From the NCBI GenBank assembly GCA_021186555.1, contig JAJKFL010000014.1:24559033-24623032 (forward strand): 64,000 nt of DNA, read 5' to 3'. The DNA is from Reticulitermes speratus (lineage: Eukaryota; Arthropoda; Insecta; Blattodea; Rhinotermitidae). Numbering within the stretch: position 1 is the stretch's first letter; the number at the start of each line of letters is the position of its first letter. Made by a program: the position numbers and the translations under genes. Under the pieces are notes generated by a model, which saw only the letters and a program-made list of their open reading frames with translations, was not told the origin of the DNA and ran no database searches. Positions 46,101 through 49,734 of the stretch are shown here, piece by piece.

Positions 46101-47770
46101 TCCCAGAATAAAGCTCCGCAGAACGGGTTCTACAAAGTGAGAAGAAAGGTTCCTGAAGGAACCTGAATGTTTTACCCTCAAGTTCACAAGAGGGCGCCAC
46201 TAATCTTAACTGAGCCTGCTTAATCCAGATCAAATCCTCACAGCCTAATTCTTTAAGATCCATTGTAATATTATCTTCCAATAGGTTCCCTCTGTGGTCT
46301 TTTCTCTTTGGGTTACCCCAACCAATATTTTGTAAATATTTTCCTTCCCATGGCTGTTAGTTTTTTTCATTTGCCTCCTAGTTACATATATTAAAATGCA
46401 GTATGTTATTATATAAAATCAATATAAAACCTGTCTCCAAACATGTCTGTCAACCAATTCCACGTTTTGTAGGGTGGAGACCCCTGGCTGTAGTACCCGG
46501 TTGTTTACTTCTTAGATAATATCTCTGTACACAGATATTATAGAGATATTATATATGTATTTTAAACTGTAAAATCAGTGACTACGACATTTACCATTCA
46601 GATACACGATGTAAACTGCAAATGTCTATGTACGTTAACTCCCTGATGATGACTGAAATGGTCAGCCGAAACATGTAGGAGTGTAAAAATAAATTTATTG
46701 TGCAGTGGTTGGTGGTAAAAAACTTACATATGTAAAGCAACTGCACGGAACATGGGTAATATTAAGTACCTTCTCAATTTCCCCAGTTTACCGAGACAAA
46801 ACTAGGCGAAATATTTTAACACCACGAAACTTACTATTCTGAGTTCTTGTTCCGCAGTTTCTTGTTGAAATTCGTGAGTCATAAAGCTTTGATAGAAATG
46901 TTTGCGAGGCACGTGACAGAAGGCGGTCCTAACCTGTTGTAAGCTACTTCTGTCCGTTCCAAAACATTATTTATTTTTCATTCGTAGTTCCCATATGACA
47001 CCATATGAATTCAGTAATTGACATATCGTCGAATAGCCGAATGAAAACAGTTGTCTTCAAAATAACTCTAAAAAACTCTTTCACAAAATAACATTTTACG
47101 GCGAAATTGTCCTTCTAGTTAAACACACGTTATGAAGGCATCTACGAAGGAGCTAAGGGCCATCATAGCCTAAGCACTAGATGGAAGACACGTTTTCACA
47201 ACAGACTGATCGTAAAAGTCTTTTAAGTTTCAAACTTCAGACTATAAAGTTAAGAACTTTGTGTCAAATGAACAGGCTATTGGGCCTGGGTTGGGACGTC
47301 CCAGATATATTAGATGGAGAACCGGGAAGAGAGTATTCACGGCCAATTTCAGGTTATACCCCTGCTATTTCTTTGAAGAAACTATTAAATGTCAAGAAAA
47401 GACAGTTCGTCGATTTGTTTTCCCTAGGCAATATTAAGCAAGTTAAATCCATTAGTGCTGGGACACCAAACACGACAACTTCTCGCTTAATTCTCATAAT
47501 TGTTAATGACATTATTGCACATAATTGGATCTAATTACCACAGGGGTTTAACCGTAACACCACTTAAGAATGTAAAAAGTTTCAAAACATACCAGACATT
47601 TTGACGTCATCGTTATTGAAGACAAGCCACAGAGAAAAGAACTGGTCTACGTTGAGGGTGTCAGTGAGTACAAAGTCGATTCCAGAAGTATCAGGAAGTT
47701 GAGGAGGAGCTCCTGTGACATGTGTGGACACTAGAGCCAAGACGAACACCACTGCCGGCAGAGACACCAT
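16452..47770 (-). CDS. Secreted three-FAS1-domain (fasciclin) protein, six coding exons
   Basis: The spliced coding exons (178, 201, 309, 210, 321 and 665 bp) total 1884 bp, 627 codons plus stop, and every junction is phase 1. A signal peptide spans residues 1-20 (hydrophobic VVFVLALVS, likely cut at VTG|A). FAS1 domain 1 is at about 30-157, domain 2 at about 198-342 and domain 3 at about 360-505. Each has the FTIFAP / [11 protein letters not shown] / [11 protein letters not shown] strand, a central H (MDHIV, NHFV, NHFV) and the distal turn ([37 protein letters not shown]). The last ~120 residues are an acidic Ser/Thr/Glu/Asp-rich tail with no hydrophobic GPI end. FAS1 proteins mediate cell-cell and matrix adhesion. 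Insect relatives are fasciclin-1 (four domains, GPI-anchored) and midline fasciclin. I cannot say which this is, so no symbol is given. N-glycosylation sequons (NLT, NQS, NAT, NVS, NIT) support secretion. Confidence 0.93.
17117..17918 (-). other. FAS1 intron 5
   Basis: An 802-bp intron. It contains a mixed CA/TA/TG repeat at about 17455-17575 and is otherwise unremarkable AT-rich sequence. Confidence 0.85.
17455..17575. repeat. Compound CA/TA/TG microsatellite
   Basis: Alternating ACACAC, ATACAT, GCATGCATG and TGTGTG runs in FAS1 intron 5. Alternating purine-pyrimidine, so potentially Z-DNA forming. Confidence 0.85.
17919..18239 (-). CDS. FAS1 gene exon 5: end of domain 2, start of domain 3
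   Basis: A 321-bp exon with acceptor GGTACAG above 18239 and donor GTAAGG at 17918-17913, phase 1 on both sides. It encodes [18 protein letters not shown], the domain 2 C-terminal turn. It then gives the first helices of domain 3 ([20 protein letters not shown]). The alternative acceptor four bases further in would break phase with exon 4. Confidence 0.93.
18410..18560 (+). mobile_element. LINE tail fragment
   Basis: It carries ATAAGGGAAGAACATAGGCTGAGGGTATTAGAGAACAGGGTACTGAGGAAA-type sequence followed by AGGAGAATGGAGAAATTACA. These are the [18 protein letters not shown] and TGEWRKL segments that precede the 455-700 type tail in this LINE family. Confidence 0.65.
18737..18890 (-). mobile_element. 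SINE family A fragment
   Basis: ACTCATTCTTAACCTTGGTA, GACTGAGGTGAATGGTCAAC, GGAAAGGAGGCTGGATAGGC. Head missing. In FAS1 intron 4, just before the LINE insertion. Confidence 0.7.
18936..19391 (+). mobile_element. 5'-truncated LINE insertion with GAAT tail and target-site duplication
   Basis: It encodes a reverse-transcriptase C-terminus frame (18967-19386) starting [20 protein letters not shown] and including [29 protein letters not shown] and [13 protein letters not shown]. It ends in a (GAAT)n tail. The 11-bp sequence TGGACATATTA occurs directly before (18925-18935) and after (19392-19402), a textbook target-site duplication from target-primed reverse transcription. Confidence 0.9.
19738..19947 (-). 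CDS. FAS1 gene exon 4: domain 2 core
   Basis: A 210-bp exon with acceptor ATTTTAG above 19947 and donor GTGAGA at 19737-19732, phase 1 on both sides. It encodes [18 protein letters not shown], then [10 protein letters not shown] and [13 protein letters not shown]. It is a separate exon with no long open frame of its own, recognised from the FAS1 motif and splice sites. Confidence 0.93.
21885..22040 (+). repeat. Family G repeat, copy 2 (in the Tigger pseudogene)
   Basis: GAGTGACATAAAGCAAGTTC, CATATTGAGGACCCATAGAT, TATGCGCCACTATAAAAAAT, CAGGGCGAACTGGCGCCCAG, GATTTGTGCACCCATG. It interrupts the transposase coding sequence. Confidence 0.65.
22094..22407 (+). mobile_element. Hammerhead-bearing inverted-repeat element, family 2 copy a, 12-bp TSD
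   Basis: TTCGTCAAAATA flanks the unit exactly (22082-22093 and 22408-22419). Arms 22125-22213 and 22322-22409 are almost perfect reverse complements over about 88 bp (one mismatch, one indel). The loop holds a small perfect palindrome (ATAAATGCATT/AATGCATTTAT, 22214-22239) and a hammerhead-like core. It sits in the Tigger transposase pseudogene. Confidence 0.85.
22292..22328 (+). ncRNA. Hammerhead-like motif in element a
   Basis: CTGAGGA (22292-22298), T, GGCTTC-ATGAG-GAACCC (stem II, 5 of 6 pairs), GAAAC (22317-22321), ATAT, GTA. Stem I (ACACC before, GGGTT after) has only two sure pairs. Confidence 0.45.
22970..23110 (-). mobile_element. SINE-like repeat copy
   Basis: TAAATTGGAAAGGATGTGGA, GGCTGTTTGCCTAATTTTGT, CAGGAACTGAGGAAAATGAT, ATGAACCCTGGAACTTC. 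Same family as 63600-63850. Confidence 0.45.
23425..23600 (+). mobile_element. MITE family C-like fragment
   Basis: It contains GTTATTTTTGTCTGATTTTA, then CAATATCAAATTTCATGAAA and CAGGCGGAGGACAGAC, matching the 3' half of family C without its terminal repeats. Confidence 0.55.
23785..23965 (-). mobile_element. tRNA-derived SINE, family F
   Basis: On the minus strand the head GAGTCAAGCGGTAAAACTTC is followed by a B box (GGTTCGAATCTTGGCCGGGA). The 3' end reads GTCGTTAAATAAACTAAAAA near 23785. The TTATTTAACGACGCTGTCAA end motif recurs at 28052-28075 and 4158-4175. Confidence 0.6.
24049..24083. repeat. (ATT)n/(AGT)n microsatellite
   Basis: ATTATTATTATT followed by AGTAGTAGTAGT with one interruption. 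Confidence 0.85.
24215..24523 (-). CDS. FAS1 gene exon 3: end of domain 1, start of domain 2
   Basis: A 309-bp exon with acceptor TTGCAG above 24523 and donor GTAAGA at 24214-24209, phase 1 on both sides. It completes domain 1 ([19 protein letters not shown], then VVVDSYLFP). A linker rich in small residues follows, then the helices opening domain 2 ([27 protein letters not shown]). Confidence 0.93.
24524..25512 (-). other. FAS1 intron 2
   Basis: A 989-bp AT-rich intron with no recognised repeat or coding signal. Confidence 0.85.
25513..25713 (-). CDS. FAS1 gene exon 2: domain 1 core
   Basis: A 201-bp exon with acceptor TTTCAG above 25713 and donor GTAAGT at 25512-25507, phase 1 on both sides. 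It starts [15 protein letters not shown] and includes [10 protein letters not shown] and TLGGRTVHV, the canonical FAS1 core. It fits exon 1 in phase and sense across the 21.9-kb intron. Confidence 0.93.
26534..26737 (+). mobile_element. Hammerhead-bearing inverted-repeat element, family 2 copy b
   Basis: Left arm 26534-26604 (GTATAACCACATGTATTACC...) and right arm 26667-26737 (...GGTGGTAATACATATGGTTA) are reverse complements at roughly 75-80 percent. The hammerhead-like core is between them. No clear target duplication. Confidence 0.65.
26627..26670 (+). ncRNA. Hammerhead-like motif in element b
   Basis: CTCC, CTGAGGA (26632-26638), T, GGTGT-GAAGTT-ACACC (perfect 5-bp stem II), GAAAC, AT, GTC, GGGAG. 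Stem I gives two pairs plus a wobble in strict register, or four with a one-base slip. GTC is the most common hammerhead cleavage triplet. Confidence 0.5.
27309..27749 (+). mobile_element. hAT-like MITE (family H), copy 1 with exact 8-bp TSD
   Basis: The element starts GGCCTGTCTAACC and ends GGATTGAGTGAGTCTGGT, imperfect inverted ends. GTAGATCA occurs exactly before (27301-27308) and after (27750-27757), the 8-bp duplication expected for hAT transposition. No coding frame. Collinear with 49367-50175. Confidence 0.78.
28050..28094 (+). mobile_element. SINE family F end fragment
   Basis: TTTTGTGTTATTTAACGACG and CTGTCAATTGCTGAGTTTAT, the conserved end segment of family F. Confidence 0.5.
28095..28215 (-). 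mobile_element. SINE family D fragment
   Basis: TATGGAGCATTGGTGGAATG, GAAAACTGAAGTACTCGGTA, CCACCACAAATCCACATGGA. Inverted, decayed, head missing. Confidence 0.6.
28558..28745 (-). mobile_element. SINE family A, decayed
   Basis: GGAGTGGAGTATCTTCATGC, ATGGAGGTGAGTGACAAGCT, AAGCCGGATGGGCTCAAGAT, then GTAGCCAGTCGCAATAGTGA as the tRNA-head complement. Confidence 0.65.
29040..29135 (+). mobile_element. SINE family A tail fragment
   Basis: AACGCCGAGGTTAAAAATGC, GTGGTTATGCATGCACATCC, then a GGCACACGGATAACTTTACTTTAC tail. Only the 3' end of the SINE. Confidence 0.55.
29150..29365 (-). pseudogene. Mariner-type transposase fragment (central domain)
   Basis: The minus frame has [33 protein letters not shown] and [14 protein letters not shown]. 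It matches the central DDE region of insect mariner-like transposases (GPVVLPNRLTG..Y..FL...LP.LLE.VPL..R..MWF.HDGAPPHF). The catalytic Asp of HDGA survives in PDAT. It is flanked by SINE pieces. Confidence 0.75.
29478..29756 (-). mobile_element. tRNA-derived SINE family A, youngest-looking full-length copy
   Basis: On the minus strand the head GGCCGGGATAGCGCAGTCGG has an intact A box (TAGCGCAGTCGG, 29746-29735) and B box (GGGATCAAATCCC, 29703-29691). The family body follows, to CATGGTGTAACC at about 29480. The high GC content and intact RNA polymerase III boxes make this the reference copy of the family in the window. Confidence 0.88.
29815..30010 (-). repeat. Family I repeat, copy
   Basis: CACAAAGAACACAGTATGCT, AAATCCAATCGGTGAATGTT, GTGAGAACCGTACGGAACAC, GGACAAAATGCAGAGTGGTG. 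It matches 62090-62265 in reverse and 58610-58725 in the same sense. Class unknown. Confidence 0.5.
30361..30371. repeat. Poly-G tract
   Basis: Eleven G in a row after an A-rich run. Confidence 0.9.
30532..30602. repeat. (AGC)n/(AGT)n trinucleotide repeat
   Basis: A 71-bp array built from AGC, AGT and one AAT with a higher-order unit AGTAGTAGTAGCAGCAGTAGC that recurs about three times. It lies in FAS1 intron 1 and is not coding. Confidence 0.9.
30720..31005 (-). pseudogene. Mariner-type transposase remnant, C-terminal
   Basis: The minus strand, with shifts, yields [22 protein letters not shown] near 30870-30830, and upstream FHLIVDVWL. The pattern R.d.C...nG.H.e is the mariner C-terminus. 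Heavily decayed. Confidence 0.55.
31006..32949. other. No gene recognised (FAS1 intron 1)
   Basis: Only the TG microsatellite at 31724-31746. Its complement creates a spurious open frame. Confidence 0.5.
31724..31746. repeat. (TG)n microsatellite
   Basis: About 11 TG units. Confidence 0.9.
32950..33250 (+). mobile_element. tRNA-derived SINE, family E
   Basis: The head GGGGCACGCGGTGGCGCAGT has A box TGGCGCAGTTGG (32962-32973) and B box GGTTCCATTCC (33007-33017). It is followed by GGCCCTGGGGTCGACTCAGC, TACCAGGAGTATTTCCTGGG and CCTTACCACCTTCATGTGCC. Only one copy is in the window. Confidence 0.8.
33298..33499. mobile_element. Short hAT-like MITE
   Basis: Left end CATGGGCGTTCAAAC, right end GGGTTGAAGACCCATG: inverted ends of about 15 bp with two or three mismatches. 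Flanks ACCTACAT and GCATACAT agree at 6 of 8 positions, a possible decayed TSD. The interior holds GGCCGCGGGCCGCATAATAC. Confidence 0.5.
33510..33625 (+). mobile_element. Family 3 repeat fragment
   Basis: TGAAAATGGAGGCAGAAACT, then CTTGATACCTACCTACGAAA, CTACACGGCATCACATCCCA and GACGACAGTT. It matches the downstream part of 57650-57765. An inverted scrap of the same motif (ACGTTTCGGAGGAATCC) is at 33271-33287. Confidence 0.5.
33630..34315. other. No gene recognised (FAS1 intron 1)
   Basis: Only the CT microsatellite near its end. Confidence 0.5.
34143..34172. repeat. (CT)n microsatellite
   Basis: About 15 CT units, preceded by GCGCTCTCGCG. Confidence 0.92.
34316..34715 (-). mobile_element. 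MITE family C, inverted copy with internal deletion
   Basis: On the minus strand it reads CGTAACATTGAGGCGCGTTC, the TTGTTGCAGTGGAAAAAC block and the CCGA.TTGTTCC block, and ends in CGAACGCGCCTAAAAA at 34316. It is about 100 bp shorter than copies 1 and 2. Confidence 0.78.
34900..35225 (+). mobile_element. LINE 3' end, best copy of the [12 protein letters not shown] tail
   Basis: The open frame 34931-35161 reads [20 protein letters not shown], then [20 protein letters not shown] and [20 protein letters not shown], the extreme C-terminus of a non-LTR reverse transcriptase polyprotein. About 60 bp of 3' UTR follows, ending in (GTTA)n at 35230-35243. It is 5'-truncated. Confidence 0.88.
35245..36689. 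other. No gene recognised (FAS1 intron 1)
   Basis: Unique-looking AT-rich sequence. Confidence 0.5.
36690..37020 (+). mobile_element. LINE 3'-tail fragment
   Basis: A degenerate copy of the 34.9-kb tail: GAGATGGGCGGGACACGTTG, GGCGTAGATGGGGGAATAAT, ATTAAAATGGATCTTAAAGA, then CGGGGAATTTACCACTGACC. Frame-disrupted. Confidence 0.8.
37021..38254. other. No gene recognised (FAS1 intron 1)
   Basis: A family I-like scrap near 37945-38010 (CTAAGCAGCATTAACCGG) is the only repeat signal. Confidence 0.5.
38255..38345 (+). mobile_element. tRNA-like SINE head fragment
   Basis: GTTGGCTCAAGCAATGTGTT and CTTGGTTCGAATCTCTGTCG give A- and B-box-like blocks about 45 bp apart. Confidence 0.4.
38552..38690 (-). 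repeat. SINE-like repeat beginning CCATGGCGCAACAGCCCC
   Basis: A T-rich run then CCATGGCGCAACAGCCCCAA, TGGGGCAGGTCCTCTT. It resembles the 3' end of an orthopteroid SINE in inverted orientation. One copy, tentative. Confidence 0.35.
38853..38864. repeat. Poly-C tract
   Basis: Twelve C in a row. Confidence 0.9.
39216..39482 (-). CDS. Unrecognised open frame with signal-like N-terminus, FAS1 intron 1
   Basis: An ATG at 39482 opens [18 protein letters not shown], a basic start plus a hydrophobic run like a signal peptide or anchor. A charged region rich in Arg, Asn, Glu and Ser follows. A consensus donor GTAAGC at 39215-39210 would end an 89-codon exon in phase 0; read through, the frame stops at 99 residues. 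An in-frame TGA lies upstream. I recognise no family, domain or matching downstream exon. It may be a chance frame in an intron. Confidence 0.2.
40105..40290 (+). mobile_element. Family 3 inverted-repeat element, decayed
   Basis: The left arm (CTTCTGGGATCTAGTAATTG, then ATAGGTAC) and right arm (GTACCTGTGTATCAAACTAA through GGCATCCTAGAAGA) are imperfect reverse complements. Between them is GCAGAAGATTAAGGCAGCAGG, then TTCCTCCGCAACGTC, a decayed CTGAAGATGGAGGCAGCAGG..CCTCCGAAACGTC. Confidence 0.5.
40926..40938. repeat. Poly-C tract
   Basis: Thirteen C in a row inside the Tigger-like remnant. Confidence 0.9.
41017..41031. repeat. Poly-T tract
   Basis: Fifteen T after a TTTC-rich run, inside the Tigger-like remnant. 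Possibly an old inverted poly-A. Confidence 0.85.
41206..42299. other. No gene recognised (FAS1 intron 1)
   Basis: An open frame of 80 codons on the minus strand (41942-41700) has no recognisable motif. Confidence 0.45.
42300..42390 (-). mobile_element. tRNA-like SINE head, inverted
   Basis: CCTCCAGATTCGAACTAATA (B-box complement) and GCAAATCCGGCCGTCACTGC, CATACCAGTCCGTTCAGTGC. It looks like the complement of a tRNA-derived head. Confidence 0.4.
42795..42975 (+). repeat. Family G repeat, copy 3
   Basis: GTGCACAATTACCCAAAAAT, CACCTCAAATTTTTAGACGC, CATACTGAGGACCCAAAAAT, ATCAGGCGCCACTG, CCTGGCGCCCAGGATTTGTG, CACCCC. The ends GTGCACAATT.CCC and the final GGATTTGTGCACCCC look like short inverted termini. 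Confidence 0.65.
42990..43165 (+). mobile_element. SINE family A fragment, sense
   Basis: GGCTCACCCAGACTCCCAGT, GGGTACGGGGGCTCTTTCCC, AACTAAAAAATGAATGGAGC, TACACCTCCACTTCCTTTTA, GGCATGCACATGAACAAGTT. It forms a back-to-back pair with 43180-43375. Confidence 0.7.
43180..43375 (-). mobile_element. SINE family A fragment, antisense
   Basis: GTGGTCAGCTTCAGCATTCG, TGGTCTGGACATGGCGGCGA, TCTGTTCCCGAATCAAACAC, TGGCCGTCCAACCCGTAGCC, then ACTATACTGACTGAGCTACT (A-box complement). It has the head half that 42990-43165 lacks. Confidence 0.7.
43531..43542. repeat. Poly-G tract
   Basis: Twelve G in a row. Confidence 0.9.
43650..43745 (+). mobile_element. Degraded tRNA-like SINE head
   Basis: GACTATCGTGCTTTATATTC then GGGCTCAATTCCAGTTCCCG, weakly box-like. 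Low confidence. Confidence 0.3.
44362..44650 (+). mobile_element. tRNA-derived SINE, family D, copy 2
   Basis: It has an intact A box TGGCTCAGGCGG (44371-44382) and B box GGTTCGATCC (44414-44423). The body is the same as 5227-5507, with an A-rich 3' end. Confidence 0.88.
44651..45864. other. No gene recognised (FAS1 intron 1)
   Basis: AT-rich with an AAAT microsatellite and a SINE-body scrap at 45770-45845. Confidence 0.5.
45305..45330. repeat. (AAAT)n microsatellite
   Basis: About six AAAT-type units with one AAGT interruption. Confidence 0.85.
45865..46060 (-). mobile_element. SINE family A fragment
   Basis: CAGGCCATGAATGCACATGG, CACTCATTCGTAACCTCAGC, CCGCCGCTTTAACCCCGGGA, TAGGCCCCAAAGCCGGTCTT. 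The tRNA head is missing. Confidence 0.75.
46075..46300 (-). mobile_element. LINE 3'-tail fragment, inverted
   Basis: The minus strand encodes [20 protein letters not shown], then QAQLRLVA, the WEDNIKMDLKEIG..DWI.LAQDR segment of the same LINE family. It abuts a hammerhead element on its left and a SINE-A on its right. Confidence 0.7.
46381..46760 (+). mobile_element. Hammerhead-bearing inverted-repeat element, family 1 copy c
   Basis: The part from about 46560 to 46760 matches 49130-49345 in the same orientation, including the hammerhead core and the GAGTGT-AAA...TTATTGTGCAGT tail. The part from 46381 to 46534 matches 48975-49135 in reverse orientation (GTCTCCACCC block as GGGTGGAGACCCCTGGCTGT). 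No protein is encoded. Confidence 0.7.
46638..46682 (+). ncRNA. Hammerhead-ribozyme-like motif (type I), copy c
   Basis: ACTCC (stem I), CTGATGA (core, 46643-46649), an extra T, GACTGA...TCAGCC (stem II, 5 of 6 pairs), GAAAC, AT, GTA, then GGAGT (stem I, five perfect pairs). Predicted cleavage follows the A of GTA at 46677. Stem III is only two pairs (AC/GT), as in minimal type I hammerheads. The single T between the core A and stem II is non-canonical. Confidence 0.6.
46761..47586. other. No gene recognised (FAS1 intron 1, near exon 1)
   Basis: A 117-codon plus-strand frame at 47181-47534 has no recognisable motif or splice context and is probably chance. Confidence 0.45.
47593..47770 (-). 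CDS. FAS1 gene exon 1: signal peptide and start of domain 1
   Basis: The ATG at 47770-47768 was chosen because it opens directly into a signal peptide and has A at -3 and G at +4. The frame stays open upstream to an ATG at 47956, but that stretch (QSSSTTCLPSGGGG...) would bury the signal peptide and is better read as 5' UTR. The exon ends in phase 1 before donor GTATGT (47592-47587). It encodes residues 1-59. Confidence 0.9.
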
Positions 47771-48912
47771 GTTGCACACACACCGCTTTCCGCTGTTCGC
47801 TACCAACCAGCAACTGTTGGTGTAACGTCCTCTGCAGCCGATTGTAAAGAAGTACGCAGCCAGGAAGGACAACTTTCTGCTGCCCCCTCCTCCTGACGGT
47901 AGGCAAGTGGTGGAACTTGATTGCTTACAGCGCTGCCACGCGGCCGACACGGGCATACTACTCCTGTGATGACAGACAATCGATTCCCCAAAGACCCTAC
48001 AATGTCAAGGGCGGAGTGAAGGTCTTTGTAACATAATAATATAAAAAGAAAGCGTGATTTTTCTCAGGGATGCATAAGACGACACAATTACAAATAAGCA
48101 TGGGTAGATAATGCCAAAGGAGTGCATATATCATGCTTTCCAGATTCGTGTTTGCTTTCGTGTTCGTTTACTTCTGACGTTGCAAAGCTAGCATAGCGCG
48201 GACTCAGAAATTTCTATTAATGGAAAATCTTACTGCACTATTTCTTGTTGTCTAACCACTTTTTGGATAAATCGTTTAATGCAGAACCACTTGACAAATA
48301 AATTCTAATTAGAGTGAAGGAATATGGGAAATAGCCAGAAACTCTATGAACTATAGTCAAACTGGATTTGTGTGATAGTTAAGAATGGCAAAACCAGCGT
48401 TGAAAGAAGCGAGCTGCGCTAAAGAAGAATTACAAGAAACACGAGAATTTTCAGTCTGTGTTACTTACATTGCAGTAGAGTTTCCAGCCACTGCACCCCG
48501 ATTGCACGTGGCTGTTCCAAGTAAGTACTACTGGGTCACAGGCAAACAGATTCAAAATTCAGATTGCAGATTGTCAAATCGAAGGGTAAACAAATGATAC
48601 GTTCATAGCATAGCCGTTTTGCTAACGACTAAGCCAAAATTCTGTATGTATTCGTTCTCTGCCCTATGCGTGTTAAATGAATTGGACACTCACTTCTAAA
48701 TAATTCGTTTCTTTCGGCTTGCAGTTAGTGCCATTTAAATTAACCACAGCCACCTTATAAGCCTACAGTAATGCAAGAAATATTATTGATATGGTAGTGC
48801 ATTTATTGATGTATATTCTCGAAAGGAAGGCGTTATTTGAACAGTTCTGAAAGTTTAACATATCTGAAAAAACTGCAGATAATGAGCATTCTTGCGGTAA
48901 GATGTCACATAA
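47771..48912. other. FAS1 5' flank and 5' UTR region
   Basis: The GC-richer stretch up to about 47960 is the likely 5' UTR and promoter-proximal region of the FAS1 gene. No TATA box was identified. The remainder is AT-rich. Confidence 0.45.
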
Positions 48913-48926
48913 AACTTTAGGCAAAA

Positions 48927-49345
48927 TATGTAAGTTTTATTACCAACTATTGCACAATAACACAATGACACAGTACAGAGATATTACTCAAGAAACAAAC
49001 ACCGGATATCACAGCCAGGGGTCTCCACCCCACAAAAACTGGAAGTGATTGAGAGACAGATATTTGGAGACAGATTTTATATAGATTTTTATACCTAAAT
49101 TTTATGTAATAACACTGCATTTTATCATATGTAATTTAAACTATAAAATCAGTGACTGCGGCTGTGACGGATGGGCAATTACCGTTCAAGACACGATGTA
49201 CGCTGCTTATGTCTATGTACATTGACTCCCTGATGATGGCTGAGATAGTCAGCCGAAACACGTAGGAGTGTATAAACTTATTGTGCAGTAGTTGGCAATA
49301 AAAACTTACACATGTAAAACAGCTGCACGGAACATGTATAATATT
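48927..49345 (+). mobile_element. Hammerhead-bearing inverted-repeat element, family 1 copy d, with TSD
   Basis: A 419-bp unit flanked by AACTTTAGGCAAAA (48913-48926) and AACTGTAGGCAAAA (49346-49359), 13 of 14 identical. Its left end (GTAAGTTTTATTACCAAC near 48930) is the reverse complement of its right end (GTTGGCAATAAAAACTTAC near 49292). A hammerhead core lies in the right half. Non-coding. A hAT MITE starts immediately after. Confidence 0.78.
49225..49269 (+). ncRNA. Hammerhead-ribozyme-like motif (type I), copy d, best example
   Basis: ACTCC, CTGATGA (49230-49236), one extra T, GGCTGA-GATAG-TCAGCC (perfect 6-bp stem II with a 5-nt loop), GAAAC (49255-49259), AC, GTA, GGAGT (perfect 5-bp stem I). 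All core residues of the consensus CUGANGA...GAAA...UH are present. Stem III is minimal (AC/GT with a two-base loop). Cleavage is expected after 49264. Confidence 0.66.
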
Positions 49346-49527
49346 AACTGTAGGCAAAACGTCATGCCAGGCCTGCTCAACCTTTCATGTGGTGCGGGCA
49401 ACTTCGGCAAATTTGTTCTGCATGTGGGCAACATGAAATTTAATACACAGAATGAAAAATGAATACGTATTAAATAGTTTTATTTCAATCAAATGCACTA
49501 CACTTTCTTTCACTGACTTCTTGCCCC

Positions 49528-49562
49528 TATATATTTTTCGGCACACCCTGTGCCATCCTCAG
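49528..49562 (-). ncRNA. Hammerhead-like motif, left arm of the palindrome
   Basis: The minus-strand counterpart: CTGAGGA (49562-49556), T, GGCACA-GGG-TGTGCC, then GAAAA in place of GAAAC. This copy has lost the C that would pair in stem III. Confidence 0.4.
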
Positions 49563-49699
49563 GGGGGTCGTCGAGAGTTCACAATCTTCAATACATCCAA
49601 TTGTTTTTCACTCACTTTCACAACACATAATTATTGTAAGTTGTGAAAGTGAGTGAAAAACAATTGGATGTATTGAGGATTTGAACTCTCGACGACCCC

Positions 49700-49734
49700 C
49701 TGAGGATGGCACAGGGTGTGCCGAAACATATGTA
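49700..49734 (+). ncRNA. Hammerhead-like motif, right arm of the palindrome
   Basis: CTGAGGA (49700-49706), T, GGCACA-GGG-TGTGCC (perfect 6-bp stem II), GAAAC, ATAT, GTA. A matching stem I is not obvious (ACCCC versus GCGGC), so cis-cleavage is doubtful. Confidence 0.45.

Larger units (their letters stand above)
25714..47592 (-). other. FAS1 intron 1 (about 21.9 kb)
   Basis: The first intron of the FAS1 gene is filled with SINEs, MITEs, mariner and LINE remnants, hammerhead-like elements and microsatellites. Exons 1 and 2 join in phase without any exon between. An extra phase-1 cassette exon cannot be excluded, but none with FAS1 motifs was seen. Confidence 0.8.

Noticed and set aside
47181..47534. 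A 117-codon gene next to FAS1 exon 1
   Set aside because: No recognisable motif, no homologous repeat, and position in a transposon-rich intron; probably a chance frame.
47771..47956. Upstream in-frame ATG for the FAS1 gene
   Set aside because: It would put 62 low-complexity residues before a clear signal peptide; the ATG at 47770 fits secretion and has a good start context.
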